From NCBI GenBank assembly GCA_903895855.1, contig CAITVN010000215.1:53331-117330 (forward strand): a stretch of 64,000 nt of DNA, read 5' to 3'. The notes beneath the pieces were generated by a model. That model ran no database searches, was not told the origin of the DNA, and saw only the letters and a program-made list of their open reading frames with translations. The DNA is from Oligoflexia bacterium. GTDB lineage: Bacteria > Bdellovibrionota > UBA1018. Positions 20,516 to 31,254 of this stretch are shown piece by piece (positions within the stretch are counted from its first letter, which is position 1; the number at the start of each line of letters is the position of its first letter). The translations under genes were made by a program, and so were the position numbers.

Positions 20516-21175
20516 TTATTTTCTAGCAATCTCTTTGAGCTTGCTAACGATTGGATCAGACTTCCAGTCCTGGGTTCCCACCCATTTCATCGCGATCTTA
20601 CCCTGACCGTTGATTGCGTAGGTTTCAGGAAACTGAAAACTGCCAAAAGTTTCGGGAATTTCCATGGCAGTATCAATGAGCGAAATCGCATTCGCCGGCA
20701 AATCAGAATCTTTTAATATCTTGCTTGCCGAATCCCAGGATGAATCAAGACTCACCGCAATCCAGGAAATTCCTAGAGACTCAAGGTCTTTGGCCGCCTT
20801 CAACCATTGCGGAATTTCGTCAATACAAGGCGCACACCAACTCGCCCAAAAATGAAGCACCACAGGCTTAGAAGCATAATCTGAAAGCTTGACTTCTTTA
20901 CCCTTTGAATCTTTCAACTTAAAATCTGGCGCTTGCTGAAGCACCTTGATTTCGGCCACAGCATTTCCAGCCAAAGTTTGCTGAGAATTTGCGCCCGGAG
21001 CATTCACCGTGGCTCCGACAGTTGCCCTACCCTGAGAGGTATTTAGGCCAGCTGCAACTTGCGTATTCTTAGACGCAGAATCAAAACATCCACCTACTAG
21101 AATAGACAATGCACCCATCATCACAATCACTGCCAAACCGCTGAATTTCGTCAAACCGTGCGATAAAATAGTCAC
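20516..21175 (-). CDS. TlpA/ResA-like thioredoxin-fold lipoprotein
   Basis: Lipobox LVGGC; FWASWCAPCIDEIPQWLKA. Confidence 0.87.
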   Translation of the reverse strand: MTILSHGLTKFSGLAVIVMMGALSILVGGCFDSASKNTQVAAGLNTSQGRATVGATVNAPGANSQQTLAGNAVAEIKVLQQAPDFKLKDSKGKEVKLSDYASKPVVLHFWASWCAPCIDEIPQWLKAAKDLESLGISWIAVSLDSSWDSASKILKDSDLPANAISLIDTAMEIPETFGSFQFPETYAINGQGKIAMKWVGTQDWKSDPIVSKLKEIARK

Positions 21176-21316
21176 TTTTATTAAACCTCTCTAGTGTCAA
21201 ATTTAAATCAGCCATAAGATAATCATGTAACCCCTTTTTTTTCAACAAGTTATGTCTCACACAGCACACCAAATCAGACGCTTGCAGGTTCTCAAATAAT
21301 TACTCATAATAGGGGT

Positions 21317-21844
21317 ATGAATCCAGCCCTCGTACTGAATGCGGGCTTCGAACCATTACACATTGTTTCATGGCAAAAAGCCATGCAGCTACTCTTCCAG
21401 GGCAAAGTCGAAGTCATAGAAGAATACGACCGTGAAGTGAGAACAGTGAGAGTTTCCTTTAGGCTCCCCTCTGTGCTTCGGCTCATTGATTACATCCCAA
21501 CAAAGAAGAAAAGGCAGATTGTTCGCTTTTCAAGAACAAATGTCTTCATCCGCGATAGGCACACCTGCCAATACTGCGGACAAAAGTTCCAAAAAAACCA
21601 CCTTACGCTAGACCATGTGGTTCCCGTTGTTCAAGGCGGTGGACGATCATGGTCAAACATGGTGACCGCTTGCAAGACCTGCAACCAAAAAAAGGGGGGA
21701 AGAACCCCCGCTCAAGCTGGAATGAAGCTACTCATGACGCCCCGGCAGCCCACTTGGCTTCCTGCAACCTCATTTCGACTCGAAGTGGTGATTTGTCATC
21801 AATCTTGGAAACTCTACCTTGAGAAGAGAACCGAGTACGGTTAG
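21317..21844 (+). CDS. HNH endonuclease family protein
   Basis: RFSRTNVFIRDRHTCQYCGQKF...LTLDHVVPVVQGGGRSWSNMVTACKTCNQKKGGR. Confidence 0.9.
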   Translation: MNPALVLNAGFEPLHIVSWQKAMQLLFQGKVEVIEEYDREVRTVRVSFRLPSVLRLIDYIPTKKKRQIVRFSRTNVFIRDRHTCQYCGQKFQKNHLTLDHVVPVVQGGGRSWSNMVTACKTCNQKKGGRTPAQAGMKLLMTPRQPTWLPATSFRLEVVICHQSWKLYLEKRTEYG

Positions 21845-21847
21845 CCT

Positions 21848-23422
21848 GTGACAACCTTGATAAAGTTCTCAAAAAAGAAAAAATCTAGACCCACTAACCC
21901 CTCTACGAGCGAGAAACCCTTTGATCGCCACTTAGAACTCATTTGGGATTTCATCTATTCTATCGTTTGGAATCAACGTGGGGCTCGAGCCATCTTTAAG
22001 ATAGAAACCCGAAAAATTTCGCACTTCAGAACCGTCAGACATGTCCAATCAGAAACCCCTGACTTTCAAAGAAATTGGATCCTCAAGCAGACGTGGGAAG
22101 TGCTATCCAAGAACTATGACTCTCATCAGAAAAAACTATCAGCCTCTGAGCAAGTCATGCTCGATTCTCTTTTTGAACCCGAACTGAGGCTAAAAAACTT
22201 TGAATCGTATTTTCATCGCCTGAACCTAAAAGAAAAAGCGGTGCTGCTCTTTCGTGACAAATACGGTTTTTCAACCTCAGAAGTGGCGTCAATTCTGAGT
22301 ATTTCCGAAGGTTCTCTGAAGCTTTTGAGGCAAGAAGCCCTCAGTTCGGTAGAACAGTGGATTTGGCCCTCACTGGTCGACAAATTCGCATTAAGTTCGC
22401 CCGATAGGTCAAGCGCTGCAAACGCCGTATTTTCTCTGAATATCTCCCCCGTAGAACAGCAACCGCCTTCGTTTAACTGCTCGCAGCTGGAGAATTCAAT
22501 CTGTGATCTCATCGATGGAACCCTAAGACCTGTTGTACGGGAAAATGCATTAAAACACCTCGATAATTGCCCTGCGTGCCAGAAATATTTTAAACACCTT
22601 CAATCAATCATGACGGCATTGAAAAACATCAAAAGGCACCCACTTCCGGTCCACCTCGCCCAAACAAAAAGACCAGAAAACTCTAGCCAACTACTCAAAC
22701 TTCAGTTGAGAAGAATATCAGAGTCCGGCCGCTTTAAGCTCCTCACGCGAACAGTGATTGAAGGAACCACCCTATGTGCTGTAATTATCGCGGGATTCGC
22801 CATACTTCCCAAAATACCGTCACTCTTTGTAAAAAAATCTTCATCTGAAGTCTGGAATTATGAACTGAAAGACCTGCTCAGCCCGAATCAAAACAGTCCA
22901 TCAAAAGACAAACAAGCCGCGATTCAATCCGCGGCCATCATTAACCCAACTGGCGGAATGAATCTAATCGATGACCATGAATCTGTTGATGAGTTCGAGG
23001 AAGACGCCGTTGACGAAGCTGAGTCTGAAGATATTTCAAAAATCATCGCAAAGAGCGGCGAAATTTGGCGATTTAATTTTAAATCACACACCCCAAGCGA
23101 GCTGAAAACCCGGGTAATCACACGTATCGAAAAACTCTCCAATCACCTAAATCAAAAAGATTTTAAGATCTCTGAAGTGCCGGGAGGCATCCAAATCGAC
23201 CTAATCGCACCGACCAAAGTAACTCAAGACATCTTTAATGACCTTACTCGCGACGGGGCAGACCAATTACTCCGGGCATCTGCAGATCAAAAAACGACAA
23301 AGCTTACAGCAGGCATATTAACCTCCTCTGAAGGAAGTGAGTTTACCTGGTACAGAAACAAATCAAAAAAACCGATTCCTCAGGGCTCGGCACGTATCGT
23401 TTTTTGGCTCTCGCAAATATAA
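21848..23422 (+). CDS. Fusion: sigma-70 region 4-like HTH + ZAS-like zinc finger + TM + C-terminal domain
   Basis: LNLKEKAVLLFRDKYGFSTSEVASILSISEGSLKLLRQEAL (sigma r4-like), HLDNCPAC (HxxxCxxC), TM segment TVIEGTTLCAVIIAGFAILPKIPSLFV. Confidence 0.72.
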   Translation: MTTLIKFSKKKKSRPTNPSTSEKPFDRHLELIWDFIYSIVWNQRGARAIFKIETRKISHFRTVRHVQSETPDFQRNWILKQTWEVLSKNYDSHQKKLSASEQVMLDSLFEPELRLKNFESYFHRLNLKEKAVLLFRDKYGFSTSEVASILSISEGSLKLLRQEALSSVEQWIWPSLVDKFALSSPDRSSAANAVFSLNISPVEQQPPSFNCSQLENSICDLIDGTLRPVVRENALKHLDNCPACQKYFKHLQSIMTALKNIKRHPLPVHLAQTKRPENSSQLLKLQLRRISESGRFKLLTRTVIEGTTLCAVIIAGFAILPKIPSLFVKKSSSEVWNYELKDLLSPNQNSPSKDKQAAIQSAAIINPTGGMNLIDDHESVDEFEEDAVDEAESEDISKIIAKSGEIWRFNFKSHTPSELKTRVITRIEKLSNHLNQKDFKISEVPGGIQIDLIAPTKVTQDIFNDLTRDGADQLLRASADQKTTKLTAGILTSSEGSEFTWYRNKSKKPIPQGSARIVFWLSQI

Positions 23423-23466
23423 ACCCTAGTATTCCGAGCAGCACGATCCCAGCCCCAGCTGTGAAT

Positions 23467-23501
23467 AAAAAAAAGCCCCTCAGACGAACCGTCCAAGGGG
23501 C
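23467..23501 (-). terminator. Rho-independent terminator downstream of rplQ
   Basis: Minus strand: GCCCCTTGGACGGTTCGTCTGAGGGGC followed by TTTTTTTT. Confidence 0.9.
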
Positions 23502-23527
23502 CTCTCAAATTTTTACCTATCCACGAC

Positions 23528-24031
23528 CTACTTAGCCTTCTTTTCCTCGACCTTTTCAGTCTTTTTCTTCGAAGAAAACATCTTCTTAAAACGAGCTAAT
23601 GGATCTGGCGTCGCCACTTCTTCCGAAGCCGAAGTTTTGAGGCTCTTTGGAGCCTTCTTTCTCTTAAGCTCAGGATGATCAACTAATTCGATCAACGCCA
23701 TCTCAGCCGCATCTCCCCAACGGGTGTCACTCAGCTTTAAAACTCGTGTATAACCACCATCTCTGGCCTTATACCGACTCGACAACTCACCAAACAGCTT
23801 CTGCACAACATCCCTGTCCCGAGTCCTGTCGAACGCAAGTCGCTTAGCTGCCATCGAATCCTTCTTGCCCAGCGTGATCAATCGATCGACGACTCGTCTG
23901 ACCTCTTTGGCCTTCTGAACCGAAGTGATCATCTGCTCACCCTTGATGAGTGAGTTAGCCATGTTCCTAAACATAGCCATCCTGTGCGAAGTATTTCTAC
24001 CAAATTTTCTACCGTCTACTGCATGTCTCAT
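23528..24031 (-). CDS. rplQ: Ribosomal protein L17
   Basis: [29 protein letters not shown]; gene order. Confidence 0.97.
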   Translation of the reverse strand: MRHAVDGRKFGRNTSHRMAMFRNMANSLIKGEQMITSVQKAKEVRRVVDRLITLGKKDSMAAKRLAFDRTRDRDVVQKLFGELSSRYKARDGGYTRVLKLSDTRWGDAAEMALIELVDHPELKRKKAPKSLKTSASEEVATPDPLARFKKMFSSKKKTEKVEEKKAK

Positions 24032-24043
24032 AATTCACCTAAA

Positions 24044-25126
24044 TTAATCTTCCGAATCATCATCTGATTCGTCAAATTCCTCGTCTTTGGCTCTCTCGCC
24101 GCTAAGCTTACTCTCATCAACATCTGAATCTGCTGGTTTAGGGGGCTGTGATGGCGCAACAAACCCATCTAGCTTCATTCCTAAGCTCAAACCCATCTCT
24201 GAAAGAATATCTTTGATCTCGTTAAGAGATTTTCGACCAAAGTTTTTGGTTTTTAACATCTCGGCTTCAGTTTTCTGAACGAGTTCGTAAATATACTTAA
24301 TTGAAGCATTTTGAAGGCAATTCGCAGACCTAACCGAAAGTTCAAGCTCTTCAACCGACCTATATAGGTTAGGGTTAAATTGCGGTGCACCTTCATCTTT
24401 AGTCTGAACAACAGGCTCGGGCTCTTCTTCAAAATTCAAGAACACTGAAAGCTGATCCTTCAAAATTTTAGAACCGAGAGCGACTGCATCCTCAGGATGA
24501 ACAGAGCTATCGGTCCACACCTCAAAAGTCAGCTTATCAAAATCAGTTCGCTGTCCAACCCGACTCTGCGTAACTGTATAATTAACACGGCGGATAGGCG
24601 AAAAGAAACTATCAATAGGAACCCAACCGATCCCCAAATCATCTGCCTTATTGTTTTCAGCCGAAACATAGCCTCTTCCCCGGGACACGCGAAGCTCACC
24701 CTTAAGTTTGCCTCCAGCTCCCAAAGTGGCAACAACCTGATCCGGATTCAAGATTTCAGCCTGAGCGCCAGTATTCAGATCAGAAGCGCGAACAACACAG
24801 GGTCCTACTTTGTCGACAGTCATGATGACCACTTCTGAGTGCAACCTGAAACGTACTTCCTTCAAATTCAGTATAATTTCAGCCACATCTTCGGTCACAT
24901 CCGGCATCGCCGTAAATTCGTGAACTACGCCTTCGATCTTCACTGCGGTTACTGCTGCCCCTTGAAGAGAAGACAACAAGACCCTGCGAAGTGAATTTCC
25001 TAACGTTAAACCGAACCCTCTTTCGAGAGGCTTCGCAACAAATTTGCCATAACCTGTACTTAAAGACTCTTTATCAACATCAAGCGCCTTCGGCTTGATA
25101 AGATCTCTCCAGTTTTTCTCTAACAT
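24044..25126 (-). CDS. rpoA: RNA polymerase alpha subunit
   Basis: [54 protein letters not shown]. Confidence 0.98.
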   Translation of the reverse strand: MLEKNWRDLIKPKALDVDKESLSTGYGKFVAKPLERGFGLTLGNSLRRVLLSSLQGAAVTAVKIEGVVHEFTAMPDVTEDVAEIILNLKEVRFRLHSEVVIMTVDKVGPCVVRASDLNTGAQAEILNPDQVVATLGAGGKLKGELRVSRGRGYVSAENNKADDLGIGWVPIDSFFSPIRRVNYTVTQSRVGQRTDFDKLTFEVWTDSSVHPEDAVALGSKILKDQLSVFLNFEEEPEPVVQTKDEGAPQFNPNLYRSVEELELSVRSANCLQNASIKYIYELVQKTEAEMLKTKNFGRKSLNEIKDILSEMGLSLGMKLDGFVAPSQPPKPADSDVDESKLSGERAKDEEFDESDDDSED

Positions 25127-25260
25127 CGAATTTCCTTACCTTTCAACTGCCAACTCTCGTCTTAGTCTCCACCAAGCCAATGCGAGTCCGTCTAATGCCC
25201 CGGGCAAAATAACCCAGAGCACATTTTTGCTCTACTCCTTCAAAGCAAAAACTAGAAAAC

Positions 25261-25887
25261 TTATTTCGAATACAATTCTACGACCAAGCGCTCTTCAAGA
25301 GGAATCGTTACATCATCCCGTGTAGGCAGGTCTCTGACGCGTCCTTTAAGAGAGGCCGCATCTAGCTCAAGCCATTGTGGAATTTCACGTCTCTTGACTG
25401 ACTCAAGAGCAGAAAGAATTCTCGGTATATTCCTACTTGACTCACGAACTTCAAGTAAGTCACCCTTTCCGACCATAAAGGAAGGAATGTCAACCCTCTT
25501 ACCGTTGATTGAAAAGTGCCCATGTCTAACTAACTGCCTAGCCTCAGCCCTTGAATTGGCGAAACCAGCGCGATAAGCAACGTTATCCAACCGTCTCTCT
25601 AACATTGAAAGCATGTTAGCTCCAGTAATTCCCTTACGGCGCTCTGCCTCTTCAAAAACTCCACGAAACTGTCCTTCAAGCAAACCGTACATTCTCTTGA
25701 TCTTCTGCTTCTCGCGAAGCTGAAGGCCATACTCAGAAAACTTAATCCGACCTTGTCCGTGCTGCCCAGGTGGATAAGCACGCCTCTCAAAAGAACACTT
25801 CTCCGAGAAACAACGGTCACCCTTCAAGAATAACTTTTGATTTTCCCGCCGACAAATCCGACAAACTGCTCCAGAATACCTAGCCAT
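25261..25887 (-). CDS. rpsD: Ribosomal protein S4 (zinc-binding form)
   Basis: [44 protein letters not shown]. Confidence 0.97.
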   Translation of the reverse strand: MARYSGAVCRICRRENQKLFLKGDRCFSEKCSFERRAYPPGQHGQGRIKFSEYGLQLREKQKIKRMYGLLEGQFRGVFEEAERRKGITGANMLSMLERRLDNVAYRAGFANSRAEARQLVRHGHFSINGKRVDIPSFMVGKGDLLEVRESSRNIPRILSALESVKRREIPQWLELDAASLKGRVRDLPTRDDVTIPLEERLVVELYSK

Positions 25888-25892
25888 ACAAA

Positions 25893-26330
25893 CTACACCC
25901 TTCTTCTCTTAGGAGGCCTACAACCGTTATGTGGAATTGGCGTGACATCTTCAATGTACGTCACCCTAACTCCCGCAGATGCTATTGCCCGCAGTGCCGA
26001 CTCACGCCCAGCACCAGGTCCACTGACGAAAACTTGTGCAGACCGCAGTCCGCTTTCAAACGCTCGCCTAGCCGCATCTTCAGCTGCCACCTGCGCTGCA
26101 AAAGGAGTATTCTTTCTAGATCCACGAAAGCCCTTTCCACCTGCACTAGCCCAGCAAACTGCATTCCCCATCGTATCCGTCACCGTAACGATAGTATTAT
26201 TAAAAGAAGACAATACATGAATGTTTCCGGTAGAAACTGACTTCTTGCCCTTCTTAACTTTCTTAACAGTACCTTCAGCTACAACTGCAGGTGCCGCCTC
26301 TTTTTTTATTTCAGTCTTTTGCTCGCTCAT
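25893..26330 (-). CDS. rpsK: Ribosomal protein S11
   Basis: [46 protein letters not shown]. Confidence 0.97.
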   Translation of the reverse strand: MSEQKTEIKKEAAPAVVAEGTVKKVKKGKKSVSTGNIHVLSSFNNTIVTVTDTMGNAVCWASAGGKGFRGSRKNTPFAAQVAAEDAARRAFESGLRSAQVFVSGPGAGRESALRAIASAGVRVTYIEDVTPIPHNGCRPPKRRRV

Positions 26331-26351
26331 TTTAAATTACCTCAGAAAACC

Positions 26352-26735
26352 TTATTTCATCGCCTTAACAGACTTCTTACCAGCAATCGCAACAGCAGGG
26401 CCTTTTCTAGTCCTAGCGTTCGAGTGCGTTCTTTGGCCTCTTACAGGGAGACCTCTACGATGACGTACCCCTCTGTAGCAACCAAGATCAACCAATCGTT
26501 TAATATTTAGACTGATCTCTCTTCGAAGATCTCCTTCAACCTTAAGAGTCCGGTCGATAATCTCTCGAATTTTCGCCACTTCGGCTTCGGTCAATTGATC
26601 TGATTTTTTATCCAGACCAATACCAGCTTCGTCCAACATTTTTTTCGACGTAGTTTTACCAACACCAAAAATGTAAGTCAAAGCGACCTCCATTCTCTTA
26701 TTTCTAGGAAGATCTACTCCCGCTATCCGTGCCAC
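26352..26735 (-). CDS. rpsM: Ribosomal protein S13
   Basis: [44 protein letters not shown]. Confidence 0.97.
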   Translation of the reverse strand: MARIAGVDLPRNKRMEVALTYIFGVGKTTSKKMLDEAGIGLDKKSDQLTEAEVAKIREIIDRTLKVEGDLRREISLNIKRLVDLGCYRGVRHRRGLPVRGQRTHSNARTRKGPAVAIAGKKSVKAMK

Positions 26736-26761
26736 AAAAATACCTACCTTTCAAATCTGAA

Positions 26762-26875
26762 TTAACCTTGACGCTGTTTATGTCGTGGATTTGCGCAAAT
26801 TATCCTAACAACACCCTGACGTCTAACAACTTTACACTTTTCACAAATTTTCTTTACTGATGCTCTTACTTTCAT
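26762..26875 (-). CDS. rpmJ: Ribosomal protein L36 (zinc-binding form)
   Basis: [37 protein letters not shown]; track ORF over-extended to 26956. Confidence 0.95.
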   Translation of the reverse strand: MKVRASVKKICEKCKVVRRQGVVRIICANPRHKQRQG

Positions 26876-26915
26876 TTGTTCCTCTCTATTACTCAAAATT
26901 AAATTTTTTCCAAAT

Positions 26916-27134
26916 TTATTTTGCTCTGTAAGTGATCCTTCCGCGAGACAAGTCATAAGGCGACAATTCCACTGTCACTTTATCGCCAGGAAGTATCTTA
27001 ATATAAAACATCCTCATTTTTCCGGAAATATGAGCCAAAATTTTATGGCCGTTAGGTAGTTCAACCTTAAACATTGCATTAGGCAATGGCTCAAGAACAG
27101 TACCCTCAACCTGAATGGTTTCTTCCTTCGACAT
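26916..27134 (-). CDS. infA: Translation initiation factor IF-1
   Basis: [70 protein letters not shown]. Confidence 0.97.
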   Translation of the reverse strand: MSKEETIQVEGTVLEPLPNAMFKVELPNGHKILAHISGKMRMFYIKILPGDKVTVELSPYDLSRGRITYRAK

Positions 27135-27179
27135 TTTTCACCAAACTCCAAAAAAACTTTTCAACAACCCGTACAAAAA

Positions 27180-27500
27180 CCCACAGACCTTTTTAGGCAT
27201 CTCCACCAGATACTCAATTCGAGCAACAAGTGATACTCAGCAAAAACGGTGGTCCACCCGTCACTTAACACTCTTGTTCTACAACTTCCAGCATTTTACC
27301 ATTGGCATAAAGGCTAGAACCACTTCGACCTACACTAGCATTCGATTGCACCGAATTGCGAAGTTTATCGGTTTAGGTTCTTTGCGAAGAGTTACTCCAA
27401 TCCCATGACTGACGAACTCCCTTAACACGCTGAATCCCTGACCTTCAACATAATTCTACACTGAACAACCGATATCAGAACTCAATTTTCTTCAACTCAC
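27180..27500 (-). pseudogene. map: Decayed methionine aminopeptidase (map) C-terminal remnant
   Basis: Minus strand reads KLSSDIGCSV*NYVEGQGFSVLREFVSHGIGVTLRKEPKPINFA..., then after frameshifts ...LAFMPMVKCWK..., DGWTTVFAE, SLVARIEYLVE. This is collinear with the type I MAP C-terminal half (DIG.AIQ.YVE.QGFSVVREFVGHGIG...EP...N...EPMV...DGWTVVT.D.SLSAQFEHT). Confidence 0.88.
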
Positions 27501-27519
27501 GTTTCGAAGCCGAAATTGC

Positions 27520-28161
27520 CTAAGAAACCAACTTAGAAATTTTTTCAAAAACCACGGTAGGATCCAACGAGGCGTCAATCTTCACCAACAGGCCCCTCTT
27601 TTCATAATAGCCTGCAACGGGCTCCGTCTGCTCCCGATACACCTGAAGGCGTTTCTTAATAATCTCTGGCTTGTCATCATCTCTTTGAATAGTGAGTCCA
27701 CCGCACTTATCACACTTGTCCGTGACCTTAGTTGGCGAAAAACTAATGTGATACATAGCACTACAACTAGAACAAGTCCTTCTACCCGTTAAACGGTTCA
27801 AAAGCTCATTTTCATCAATACTAAATAAAACTACTTTACCTACGGCTTTGCCAGACTTCTTCAACATCTCACTCAAAGATTCTGCTTGTGAAACCGTTCT
27901 CGGAAAGCCATCCAAAATGAAGCCCCGCTCACAATCACTATTCAATACTCGCTCATGAATGAGATCAACAACCAGCTGATCTGGAACCAACGCCCCACGA
28001 TTCATGTAATCTTTGGCCTTAATACCCAGGTCGGTGTTTCCGGTGATCGCTGTTCTCAGCATGTCTCCAGTAGAGAGCTGCGGCCAGCCCCTCTCAGCAG
28101 AGACTTTCTTAGCTTGGGTTCCCTTACCTGATCCCGGAGGGCCTAAAAAAATAACTATCAT
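27520..28161 (-). CDS. adk: Adenylate kinase with zinc-binding lid
   Basis: MIVIFLGPPGSGKGTQA; lid CSSCSAMYHISFSPTKVTDKCDKCGG. Confidence 0.97.
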   Translation of the reverse strand: MIVIFLGPPGSGKGTQAKKVSAERGWPQLSTGDMLRTAITGNTDLGIKAKDYMNRGALVPDQLVVDLIHERVLNSDCERGFILDGFPRTVSQAESLSEMLKKSGKAVGKVVLFSIDENELLNRLTGRRTCSSCSAMYHISFSPTKVTDKCDKCGGLTIQRDDDKPEIIKKRLQVYREQTEPVAGYYEKRGLLVKIDASLDPTVVFEKISKLVS

Positions 28162-28163
28162 TT

Positions 28164-29462
28164 TTATGCTGTTCTCCCCTTAAGTCGACTATGCTTCATG
28201 AAGCCTTCATAGTTTCTAGTCAGAAGAAATGTCTCAATCTGTGCAGTCGTATCAAGGGCGACACCGACCAAAATCATCACGCTAGTTCCACCAAACTGAA
28301 AAGGTACCTTTAAGAACTGGCTAAAGAGCGTAGGAAGTATGCAGATAGAGGCCATATAGATTGCACCACCCAAAGTTATTCTAGACAAAACGAAATCGAT
28401 ATACTCAACAGTAGGTGCGCCAGGGCGAATGCCAGGAATAAACCCGCCATATTTCTTCAGATTCTCAGCCACGTCGTCAGTCTTAAAAGTGACAGCTGTA
28501 TAGAAATAGGCAAAGAAAACAATCAAGCCCACGAACAAGATATCGTACAACAACGCACCAGGAGCCAACGCCTGGGTTACAGCCTGCATAAGTGCACCCG
28601 GAAGAAAGATTGCAATTGTAGCTGGAAACCCAATAAGCGAAGATGCGAAAATAGGTGGAATAACACCAGAAGTATTCACTTTCAAAGGCAAATGGGTATT
28701 CTGCCCGCCATACACCTTGCGACCAACGATACGTTTCGCGTACTGAACAGGAATACGCCGAGCCCCTCGTTCAAAAAAGATAATGATGTAAAATGTTGCC
28801 ACTATTATAGCTAGTACAAGCAGAATAGTGAAAAACTTAATTTCGCCGGAGCGATATAGACTCAACGCACTACCAACACCTGACGGTATTCTAGCGGCGA
28901 TCCCTGCGTAAATGATCAAAGAAATACCGTTTCCAATACCTCTTTCCGAGATCTGCTCTCCAACCCACATCAGAAACATTGTCCCGGTCGCCAGTGTGAC
29001 CATCGACAATAATCTAAAGGCTAGCCCAGGTACCAGAACTACCGTTGGGTTGTGAATCTGTTCCAAACCTGTAGCTATCCCGTAACCCTGAACCAACGCT
29101 AACAAAAGAGTCCCGTACCGGGTGTACTGGGTGATCTTCTTTCTTCCATGATCGCCTTCCTTCTGTAGGTCATGAAGGTATGGCCAAATAACAGTCAAAA
29201 GTTGAAAGATAATCGAACTACTAATATAAGGTGTAACGGCCAACGCAAAAATACTAAAACGCTCTAGGGCCCCGCCACTGAATAAATTGAACCACCCAAA
29301 AATAGTCCCCTTCATATTGGCAAAAACTTGCTGCAATGCGGCTCCATCCACCCCTGGAGTCGGTACATGTACCCCAATTCGATAGACCGTGAGCATTAGA
29401 AGAGTAAAAATAATTCGGTTCTTTAAATCTTTAACTTTCCAAAGACCAGTTACGCCAGACAT
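28164..29462 (-). CDS. secY: Preprotein translocase subunit SecY
   Basis: LKNRIIFTLLMLTVYRIGVHVPTPGVD; KKYGGFIPGIRPG. Confidence 0.97.
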   Translation of the reverse strand: MSGVTGLWKVKDLKNRIIFTLLMLTVYRIGVHVPTPGVDGAALQQVFANMKGTIFGWFNLFSGGALERFSIFALAVTPYISSSIIFQLLTVIWPYLHDLQKEGDHGRKKITQYTRYGTLLLALVQGYGIATGLEQIHNPTVVLVPGLAFRLLSMVTLATGTMFLMWVGEQISERGIGNGISLIIYAGIAARIPSGVGSALSLYRSGEIKFFTILLVLAIIVATFYIIIFFERGARRIPVQYAKRIVGRKVYGGQNTHLPLKVNTSGVIPPIFASSLIGFPATIAIFLPGALMQAVTQALAPGALLYDILFVGLIVFFAYFYTAVTFKTDDVAENLKKYGGFIPGIRPGAPTVEYIDFVLSRITLGGAIYMASICILPTLFSQFLKVPFQFGGTSVMILVGVALDTTAQIETFLLTRNYEGFMKHSRLKGRTA

Positions 29463-29542
29463 TTAATTGGAATCTCCCTAACATTTAGTAGATGGTTAAA
29501 GAATCAAACTACAGGAAGAAACCATCTTACGAAAGGTGCGGC

Positions 29543-30034
29543 CTAAGCAACCCTTTTCTTCTTTTTCCCAGTAAATTTGGGAAGGCTCAACTTATTAATT
29601 GTGCCACCAGCACTCAAGATCTGTGCTTCAGCAGCTTTTGTCACCTTATGGGCGGTTAGAGAAAGTTTTTTTGTTAACTTTCCATTACCCAAAACAACCA
29701 AACGGTCGTAACGACCTTTGACAATACCACAGTCAACCAAGGTCGCCAGAGTTACTTCAGATCCACCGTTCGAAGCAAATTTTTCAAGATCACTTAGGTT
29801 TACTTCAGCCCACTCGCGCTCCATAGGGTTAGTGAACCCCTTTTTTGGAATACGTCGATAAAGGGGCATCTGACCGCCCTCGAAACCAGGGCGAACGTGT
29901 CCGCCTGACCTTTGAAGCTGACCCTTGTCACCTTTTCCGGCAGTCGGACCGTGACCAGAACCTGATCCCCGACCCAATCTTTTTTTCTTCTTTGTCGCTC
30001 CAGGATGCGCCTTAATTGTATTCAACCTCAACAT
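29543..30034 (-). CDS. rplO: Ribosomal protein L15
   Basis: MLRLNTIKAHPGATKKKKRLGRGSGSGHGPTAGKGDKGQLQRSGG; track ORF over-extended by 9 codons. Confidence 0.95.
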   Translation of the reverse strand: MLRLNTIKAHPGATKKKKRLGRGSGSGHGPTAGKGDKGQLQRSGGHVRPGFEGGQMPLYRRIPKKGFTNPMEREWAEVNLSDLEKFASNGGSEVTLATLVDCGIVKGRYDRLVVLGNGKLTKKLSLTAHKVTKAAEAQILSAGGTINKLSLPKFTGKKKKRVA

Positions 30035-30069
30035 AAAATCTTCTCCAAAAATTACTGACAATCCGAAAC

Positions 30070-30270
30070 CTAGGTCTCCGAAACTACCTCAACCAAGTGC
30101 AAAACTTTTTTAATCATGCCGCGAACCGATGGGGTATTTTCCAATACCGTCACCTGCTCACGTCTCTTTAATCCTAACCCTTGCAGAGTTGCTCGCTGAG
30201 TCGGATTACAGGCAATCGAGCCTTTTTTTAACTTTACAGTAATGACTTTTTTTGTTGCTTTAGCAGCCAT
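30070..30270 (-). CDS. rpmD: Ribosomal protein L30
   Basis: [51 protein letters not shown]. Confidence 0.94.
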   Translation of the reverse strand: MAAKATKKVITVKLKKGSIACNPTQRATLQGLGLKRREQVTVLENTPSVRGMIKKVLHLVEVVSET

Positions 30271-30299
30271 AGTAACTCCACAATTCCGTTAAATTAAGT

Positions 30300-30818
30300 T
30301 TAACCCAACATTTCTTGAATGGTTTTTCCACGATTCTGAGCAATCTGAGAAAAACTTCTTAGCCCGAGAAGAGCATCAAATGTCGCCTTAACCACATTGT
30401 GCGGATTATCTCTTCTTAAAGATTTAGTCAGAATATTTTGAACTCCGGCGACTTCCAAAATAGCTCGGACTACTGAACTTGCAATAATTCCGGTACCTTC
30501 TGGAGCCGGCCGCAACAAAACCTGACTTGCACCCCAATGCCCCACTGCTTCGTGCGGTATAGAATGCCCAACATCAAGAGGCACCCTGATCAAATTCTTT
30601 TTGGCCTGTTTTCCGGCCTTTTTAATCGCTTCAGGAACTTCACCGGCCTTACCTAAACCAACTCCAACTTGGCCTTTTTTGTCGCCGACAACCACGATGG
30701 CGGCAAAACTAAACCTTCGGCCACCCTTTACCACTTTCGCACATCGATTGATGTGAATGACTCTATCTTCGAATTCCGAATCTTCTTGCTGGCGTCCAGT
30801 ATTGCTTTTCGTTGCCAT
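30300..30818 (-). CDS. rpsE: Ribosomal protein S5
   Basis: [49 protein letters not shown]. Confidence 0.97.
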   Translation of the reverse strand: MATKSNTGRQQEDSEFEDRVIHINRCAKVVKGGRRFSFAAIVVVGDKKGQVGVGLGKAGEVPEAIKKAGKQAKKNLIRVPLDVGHSIPHEAVGHWGASQVLLRPAPEGTGIIASSVVRAILEVAGVQNILTKSLRRDNPHNVVKATFDALLGLRSFSQIAQNRGKTIQEMLG

Positions 30819-30860
30819 TATTTTCTCCCGTTTCCTTTTAGTAGCTGTCGATTAGTAGCT

Positions 30861-31238
30861 TTAGAACTTCAAACCCGCTTCACGTGCGCCATCAGCAAGT
30901 GCTTTGATTTGCCCGTGGTAAAGATAACCACTACGATCAAAAACTACAGACGAAATTTTCTTCGCCAATGCCCTTTTCGCCACTAGAGCTCCAACTTCTT
31001 TCGCTCCCCCGACAGTGCCGTGACACTTCTTTCTCAATTCTTCTTCTTGGGTCGACGCTGAAACCAGGGTCACTCCCTTTAGATCATCAACTAATTGAGC
31101 ATAAATGTGTCGATTCGAACGGAACACCGAAAATCTCGGCTTCTCACTATCGCCCTCAACTTTCGACCTAATACGGGTTTTCCGCTTAAATCGAATCTGC
31201 TGTTTTTCACTTGAACGACTTCTAACTTTTGTAGCCAT
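30861..31238 (-). CDS. rplR: Ribosomal protein L18
   Basis: [57 protein letters not shown]. Confidence 0.97.
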   Translation of the reverse strand: MATKVRSRSSEKQQIRFKRKTRIRSKVEGDSEKPRFSVFRSNRHIYAQLVDDLKGVTLVSASTQEEELRKKCHGTVGGAKEVGALVAKRALAKKISSVVFDRSGYLYHGQIKALADGAREAGLKF

Positions 31239-31254
31239 AACTCATCAACCTCTA

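Noticed and set aside
27115-27408. Plus-strand [17 protein letters not shown]...
   Set aside because: It is antisense to the infA start and the map remnant; no SD or recognisable family, whereas the minus strand gives a coherent MAP signal.
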